A stretch of 64,000 nt of DNA from Pseudomonas putida (GTDB lineage: Bacteria; Pseudomonadota; Gammaproteobacteria; Pseudomonadales; Pseudomonadaceae): contig NZ_CP066307.1 in the NCBI RefSeq assembly GCF_016406145.1, positions 16,361 through 80,360 on the forward strand. The letters are read 5' to 3'. Made by a program: the position numbers and the translations under genes. Positions within the stretch are counted from its first letter, which is position 1, and every line of letters starts with the position of its first letter. Shown in pieces: positions 63,791 to 64,000 of this stretch. The notes below the pieces were generated by a model. The model ran no database searches. It worked only from the letters and a program-made list of their open reading frames with translations, and was not told where the DNA came from.

Positions 63791-64000
63791 ACAAGGCCGA
63801 CCAGGCAGCGCCGGCCCTCTATGGCCCCGAGAAGGGGCCAGAAAGGCCCGCCAGGGCCTCGTAGCCTAGCGGCGAGGGCCACCGGCCCGGTGAGCGTCGG
63901 GAAGGCGCTGGAAGCCCGCCAGGGGCGAGACGGGCGGCCGTGGCCGCCTGGCTCGATGCGTAGCACGACATAGCCGGTTCTCGCGGCCGCCGGCCGGGAA
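63791..64000 (-). other. IncP-1 backbone resuming beside oriV
   Basis: Reverse complement reads TACGCATCGAGCCAGGCGGC..., CCTGGCGGGCTTCCAGCGCC and GACGCTCACCGGGCCGGTGG, the RK2-type sequence adjoining oriV. The island 48230-63790 therefore lies between oriV and the trfA side of an IncP-1 plasmid. No gene in these 210 bp. Confidence 0.8.

Overview
The window is a mosaic multiresistance plasmid segment from a Gram-negative clinical or environmental proteobacterium. Pseudomonas or Enterobacterales are the likeliest hosts, because the backbones are broad-host-range and the cargo is typical of hospital Pseudomonas; nothing here is chromosomal. It looks like a fusion of two plasmids. Two identical, directly repeated 5,630-bp Tn3-family transposons (673-6302 and 40370-45999, offset 39,697 bp) bracket a 34-kb IncW-like mobilisable plasmid body. 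Outside them lies an IncP-1 plasmid, recognisable by its nine-iteron oriV (47390-48229) and by backbone resuming at 63791. This is the arrangement of an unresolved cointegrate.

Inner plasmid (6303-40369). A resP-repA-iteron-kfrA replication module (21665-24901) is followed by vapBC and small genes. The leading region has three long, nearly identical promoter-bearing repeats (6551-7113, 27213-27865, 30379-31034) resembling the CUP elements of IncN/IncW plasmids. They drive genes for an orphan cytosine methyltransferase, a DUF932 protein, a KorA/TrfB-fold regulator and many unknown small proteins. Then come an SprT-like metalloprotein, stbCBA with a two-by-five array of 11-bp repeats, oriT, and trwABC. 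No type IV secretion genes are present; the gene beyond trwC is cut by transposon copy 2, so this half looks mobilisable rather than self-transmissible. All CUP-driven genes use the predicted transferred strand as template.

A Tn402-type element (9259-21406) sits next to resP. It holds tniA, a truncated tniB, a class 1 integron with the 3'-CS (orf5, sul1, qacEdelta1) and a cassette array blaVIM-1, aacA4, aadA1, cmlA1, then the front part of another Tn3-family transposon with a PIN/AbrB toxin-antitoxin pair and a resolvase.

Outer plasmid. The left edge holds the 5' part of aph(3')-Ia and an IS26 fragment cut by transposon copy 1. To the right of copy 2 lies a SCO-1/CARB-like class A beta-lactamase bounded by a related transposon end, then IncP-1 oriV. 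Inserted beside oriV is an island made of a Tn501-type mer operon (merRTPADE-urf2), a sulP-usp-dksA 'sup' operon, a second class 1 integron in opposite orientation (aadB, a small qac gene, its attC hit by an IS1111-type element), and a 5'-truncated Tn5393-type transposon. An 84-bp urf2 duplicate then joins back to IncP-1 sequence.

Predicted resistances: carbapenems and other beta-lactams (VIM, SCO-like), aminoglycosides (aacA4, aadA1, aadB, partial aph), chloramphenicol (cmlA1), sulfonamides (sul1), quaternary ammonium compounds and mercury. Maintenance functions: HigBA twice, VapBC, PIN/AbrB, StbABC, KfrA and five serine resolvase genes.
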